DNA of 8,308 bases from an uncultured Shinella sp. GTDB taxonomy: Bacteria > Pseudomonadota > Alphaproteobacteria > Rhizobiales > Rhizobiaceae. Position 1 is the first letter of the stretch, and each line of letters opens with the position of its first letter. The position numbers were made by a program, and so were the translations under genes. Below are positions 6,136 through 8,308 of the stretch, piece after piece. The DNA lies in assembly GCA_946886325.1 (NCBI GenBank), contig CAMPIK010000084.1:1-8308 (forward strand), in the 5' to 3' direction. Below the pieces are notes generated by a model. The model was not told where the DNA came from and ran no database searches. It saw nothing but the letters and a program-made list of their open reading frames with translations.

Positions 6136-7329
6136 TCAGGCAGCCCCTTTTGCCGCGCCGAGGCGTTCGATCGCCCGTTCCAGCCGCGCAAGCCCCTCAC
6201 GCGCCTCGTCCACCGTCGTGACCAGCGGCGGAAGGAGCCGCAGCACGTTGTCGCCGGCCGGAACGGCCAGCAGATGCTCGGCGCGAACCGCCTTCAGCAG
6301 TTCGGCCGTCGGGATCTTCGCCTTGATGCCGAGCATCAGCCCTTCGCCGCGGATTTCCGCAATGACATCCGGGAAACGGTCCTGCAGCGAGGCAAGCCCC
6401 TGACGGAAGACGAGTGCAACGTCGCGCACATGATCGAGGAACCCGTCGGCCAGAACGACATCGAGCACCGCGTTGCCGACCGCCATGGCGAGCGGGTTGC
6501 CGCCATAGGTCGAGCCATGCGTGCCGGCGACCATGCCGGAGGCCGCCTCTTCCGTCGCAAGGCAGGCGCCCATCGGAAAGCCGCCGCCAATACCCTTGGC
6601 GACTGCCATGATATCGGGCGTCACGCCCGACCATTCATGCGCGAAGAGCTTGCCGGTGCGCCCGACGCCCGACTGGACCTCGTCGAGAACCAGAAGCAGG
6701 CCGTATTCGTCGCAAAGCGCGCGCAGCTCCTGCAGGAATTCCTTCTCGACCGTGCGGATGCCGCCTTCGCCCTGCACCGGCTCGATCAGGATGGCGGCCG
6801 TTTCCTCGGTGATGGCGTTCTTGACCGCGGCGATGTCGCCGAACGGCACCTGGTAGAAACCGGGCGCCTTCGGACCGAAGCCTTCGAGGTACTTCTCCTG
6901 CCCGCCGGCGGCAATCGTCGCCAGCGTGCGGCCATGAAAGGCGCCTTCGAAGGTGATGATGTGGAACTTGCCGGGCTGGCCGTTGGCGAAATGATAGCGC
7001 CGGGCCGTCTTGATCGCACATTCCAGTGCCTCGGCGCCGGAATTGGTGAAGAAGACCTTGTCGGCAAATGTCGCGTCCGTCAGCCGCGTGGCAAGCGTCT
7101 CCTGCCCCGGCACCTGATAGAGATTGGAGAGGTGCCAGACCTTGTCCGCCTGCGCCTTCAGGCTCTCGACGAGATGCGGATGGGCATGGCCGAGCGAATT
7201 GACGGCGACGCCGGCTGCGAAGTCCAGATAGCGCGAACCGTCTTCCGCAATGAGCCAGACGCCTTCGCCGCGCTCGAACCGGAGCGGTGCGCGGGAATAG
7301 GTATCATAGAGCGGCGTGGCATCGGCCAT
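6136..7329 (-). CDS. argD: Acetylornithine aminotransferase (class III, PLP-dependent)
   Basis: A 397-residue cytosolic aminotransferase converting N-acetylglutamate semialdehyde to N-acetylornithine; in many bacteria it also acts on succinyl-diaminopimelate for lysine synthesis. Seen in order: [20 protein letters not shown] near the start, the [21 protein letters not shown] region, [18 protein letters not shown] (PLP phosphate loop), [47 protein letters not shown] (PLP-binding Asp), and the lysine motif [31 protein letters not shown] follows. The frame is open up to 7458, but the earlier ATGs lie at and just downstream of a predicted -35 and before a terminator-like hairpin. The ATG at 7329 with GAGGGAG upstream starts the family's usual N-terminus. 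First gene of the argD-argF pair, diverging from gcrA. Confidence 0.95.
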   Translation of the reverse strand: MADATPLYDTYSRAPLRFERGEGVWLIAEDGSRYLDFAAGVAVNSLGHAHPHLVESLKAQADKVWHLSNLYQVPGQETLATRLTDATFADKVFFTNSGAEALECAIKTARRYHFANGQPGKFHIITFEGAFHGRTLATIAAGGQEKYLEGFGPKAPGFYQVPFGDIAAVKNAITEETAAILIEPVQGEGGIRTVEKEFLQELRALCDEYGLLLVLDEVQSGVGRTGKLFAHEWSGVTPDIMAVAKGIGGGFPMGACLATEEAASGMVAGTHGSTYGGNPLAMAVGNAVLDVVLADGFLDHVRDVALVFRQGLASLQDRFPDVIAEIRGEGLMLGIKAKIPTAELLKAVRAEHLLAVPAGDNVLRLLPPLVTTVDEAREGLARLERAIERLGAAKGAA

Positions 7330-7377
7330 GGCGCGGATCTCCCTCGGGATGGACGCGAAATCGGTCTGGGCGGCGAC

Positions 7378-7395
7378 TTTTCCGGAGCCGGAAAA
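7378..7395 (-). repeat. Inverted repeat in the argD leader
   Basis: TTTTCCGG-AG-CCGGAAAA is a perfect eight-base inverted repeat, foldable in RNA with a four-base GAGC or GCTC loop. It lies directly after the terminator-like hairpin on the minus strand and shares the four A/T bases 7392-7395 with that hairpin's U-rich tract. In the argD leader the two structures are therefore packed head to tail. Confidence 0.5.
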
Positions 7396-7421
7396 ATTAA
7401 AAATGCCGCCTTTCGGCGGCA
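7392..7421 (-). terminator. Terminator-like hairpin at the 5' end of the argD transcript
   Basis: Read on the minus strand, TGCCGCC, a GAAA tetraloop and GGCGGCA (7421 down to 7404) form seven pairs, followed by TTTTTAATTTTT (7403 down to 7392). The shape is that of an intrinsic terminator, yet it lies in front of argD and at the predicted transcription start. No gene upstream on this strand needs ending. It may instead be a 5' stabilising hairpin, or stop stray transcription coming from the gcrA side. Confidence 0.55.
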
Positions 7422-7426
7422 GCCGC

Positions 7427-7455
7427 ACTATCGACATTTCGCATTGCGATGTCAA
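7427..7455 (-). promoter_or_regulatory. Sigma70-like promoter for argD-argF
   Basis: On the minus strand TTGACA (7455-7450, perfect) is followed after 17 bases by GATAGT (7432-7427, four of six to TATAAT). The expected start is near 7420, giving a leader of about 90 bases before argD. This is the best-matching promoter in the window. Confidence 0.75.
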
Positions 7456-7479
7456 CAAAAGCCAATGCTCAAGGACGGC

Positions 7480-7494
7480 TTAACCTGCCGTTAC
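7480..7494. promoter_or_regulatory. CtrA-like binding site
   Basis: TTAA (7480-7483), seven bases, then TTAC (7491-7494) matches seven of eight positions of the alphaproteobacterial CtrA consensus TTAA-N7-TTAA. It lies 24 bases upstream of the argD -35 and about 100 bases upstream of the candidate gcrA core promoter. CtrA control of gcrA is known in Caulobacter; a role here is inference from the motif. Confidence 0.45.
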
Positions 7495-7552
7495 GTGAGG
7501 ATTCACGGAAGTACCGAGAGGTGTCGCAACCGAGTCACACCCGGACAGCAAG

Positions 7553-7568
7553 TTGGGGAAAACCCCAA
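7553..7568. repeat. Inverted repeat TTGGGG-AAAA-CCCCAA
   Basis: A perfect six-base inverted repeat with an AAAA centre lies in the argD-gcrA spacer, five bases before the dense GANTC group. No T-run follows on either strand, so it is not a terminator. It may be an operator for an unknown regulator; I do not recognise the motif. Confidence 0.4.
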
Positions 7569-7596
7569 AATCGATTCGGCCCGATTCCGGCGACTC

Positions 7597-7625
7597 TTGT
7601 CACGGAGTCCCCCTGTCTCTAGGTT
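7597..7625 (+). promoter_or_regulatory. Candidate gcrA core promoter with embedded GANTC sites
   Basis: TTGTCA (7597-7602, five of six to TTGACA), 17 bases, then TAGGTT (7620-7625, weak -10). GACTC (7592-7596) touches the -35 and GAGTC (7605-7609) lies in the spacer. GANTC near the -35 with a poor -10 is the layout described for GcrA-dependent sigma70 promoters in Caulobacter. The weak -10 makes the exact assignment uncertain; the leader would be about 120 bases. Confidence 0.4.
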
Positions 7626-7685
7626 AATATTCAATTGCTAGGCTGCATGCGGCGGAACTAGTCACCAACAGTGTTAACGCGTTCA

Positions 7686-7707
7686 TGTTCCGGACCCGTC
7701 CGGAACA
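7686..7707 (+). repeat. Nine-base perfect hairpin in the gcrA leader
   Basis: TGTTCCGGA (7686-7694) and TCCGGAACA (7699-7707) are perfect complements around CCCG. The structure ends 47 bases before the gcrA start. No T-run follows, so it is not a terminator. In DNA it could be a protein operator; in RNA it could affect stability or translation of gcrA mRNA. Confidence 0.6.
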
Positions 7708-7754
7708 GCGGCTAGGGATTCTCCGGTTGCCGACGCTGAAACGGAGACGATGGC

Positions 7755-8273
7755 ATGAACTGGACAGACGAGCGGGTAGAGAGACTGAAAAGGCTCTGGG
7801 CCGAAGGCTTGAGCGCGAGCCAGATCGCAGCGCAGCTCGGCGGCGTGAGCCGGAACGCGGTGATCGGCAAGGTCCACCGCCTGAACCTTCCGGGCCGTGC
7901 GAAATCGGGCGGCACGCCGGCTGCGGCACGCACCAAGCGGCCGACATCCGCACCGCGCGCACCGAACTTTGCGGCGCGCGTCACCACGCGGACCGTTACG
8001 CGGCCGGCAGGCGCCAACGCCGTCAAGGAAGAGATCGAGGTCTCCTTCGACATCGAGCAGGTCCTGCGCCCGGCCAACGACGTGGTCGTGCCGATGGCCC
8101 GCTGCCTCGAACTGACGGATCTGACCGAGCGCACCTGCAAGTGGCCGATCGGCGATCCGCTGAAGGACGACTTCCATTTCTGCGGCAACGAGTCCCCGGA
8201 CTCCTCGCCCTATTGCGGCTACCACCAGAAGCTCGCCTACCAGCCCTCCGCCGAACGGCGGCGCGCGCGCTGA
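7755..8273 (+). CDS. gcrA: GcrA cell-cycle transcriptional regulator
   Basis: A 172-residue cytosolic protein typical of GcrA in length and ends. GcrA is an alphaproteobacterial cofactor of sigma70 RNA polymerase that favours promoters with methylated GANTC sites and drives cell-cycle genes. The N-terminus MNWTDERVERLKRLWAEG and SASQIAAQLGGVSRNAVIGK (20-39) form the DNA-binding helix-turn-helix. Residues 50-90 are a basic, Ala/Pro/Thr-rich linker. The C-terminal sigma-interaction domain carries CLELTDLTERTCKWPIGDP (117-135), FHFCGN (140-145) and YCGYHQKLAYQP (153-164), with conserved-looking cysteines at 117, 128, 143 and 154. GGAG lies eight bases before ATG 7755. An ATG at 7750 reads only ATG-GCA-TGA. 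The upstream region is rich in GANTC sites. Two more GANTC sites fall in the 3' coding part (8190, 8199). Confidence 0.95.
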   Translation: MNWTDERVERLKRLWAEGLSASQIAAQLGGVSRNAVIGKVHRLNLPGRAKSGGTPAAARTKRPTSAPRAPNFAARVTTRTVTRPAGANAVKEEIEVSFDIEQVLRPANDVVVPMARCLELTDLTERTCKWPIGDPLKDDFHFCGNESPDSSPYCGYHQKLAYQPSAERRRAR

Positions 8274-8291
8274 CCAAAGCGACCGGACAAT

Positions 8292-8308
8292 AAAAAACGG
8301 GCTCTCGC
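8292..8308. terminator. Possible 5' arm of a terminator, cut by window edge
   Basis: Nineteen bases past the gcrA stop, an A-run (8292-8297) precedes CGGGCTCTCGC, which reaches the window end. An A-run plus GC-rich arm is how bidirectional intrinsic terminators begin, but the second arm is not in view. Confidence 0.3.

Larger units (their letters stand above)
7500..7721. promoter_or_regulatory. Cluster of seven GANTC (CcrM methylation) sites upstream of gcrA
   Basis: GANTC occurs at 7500, 7532, 7573, 7583, 7592, 7605 and 7717 (first base of each), four of them within 37 bp. Chance would give roughly one per 256 bp in even-composition DNA, and I noticed only scattered others elsewhere in the window (for example 1726, 5054, 8190, 8199). 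GANTC is the target of the cell-cycle methyltransferase CcrM, and GcrA acts preferentially at methylated GANTC promoters, so the position before gcrA is telling. Confidence 0.85.

Noticed and set aside
5147..7641. Long plus-strand frames (5147-6403 and 6133-7641)
   Set aside because: Both are antisense shadows of argF and argD, whose catalytic motifs are complete on the minus strand; the shadows show no domain features.

Overview
The window looks like chromosomal DNA of an alphaproteobacterium of the Rhizobiaceae type (Sinorhizobium/Rhizobium/Agrobacterium relatives). The reasons are high GC with strong GC3 bias, a gcrA gene, a SAM-II riboswitch in front of metZ, a double-length dCTP deaminase, and clustered GANTC (CcrM) sites. 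No mobile element, phage gene, tRNA, rRNA or CRISPR array is visible. I could not place it to species from sequence alone.

Layout, left to right: the start of a minus-strand gene with a signal peptide, cut by the window edge (1-127); a short spacer with an inverted repeat; a double-domain dCTP deaminase on minus (276-1373); a divergent control region holding a sigma70-like promoter, a SAM-II aptamer and an overlapping antiterminator/terminator; metZ on plus (1572-2756) with its own terminator; a CDP-alcohol phosphatidyltransferase on minus (2814-3434); apaG on plus (3572-3964); then a minus-strand run argD-argF-hslO (7329 down to 3980); and gcrA on plus (7755-8273), diverging from argD across about 425 bp of dense regulatory sequence.

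The genes are mostly housekeeping: pyrimidine nucleotide supply (dcd), methionine synthesis (metZ), phospholipid synthesis, arginine synthesis (argD and argF adjacent, 29 bp apart), redox stress chaperone (hslO) and cell-cycle transcription (gcrA). They do not form one pathway.

The notable content is regulatory. First, upstream of metZ the SAM-II aptamer runs straight into two mutually exclusive hairpins, the second a textbook intrinsic terminator, so control is probably at transcription rather than by masking the metZ ribosome site. Second, the gcrA upstream region carries seven GANTC sites in 222 bp, two of them at and inside a candidate core promoter, plus a CtrA-like half-site pair. This suggests that gcrA, whose product reads CcrM methylation, is itself methylation-controlled. 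Third, argD has a strong promoter whose predicted start falls on a hairpin followed by a U-rich tract. Most other long reading frames are antisense shadows caused by the codon bias.
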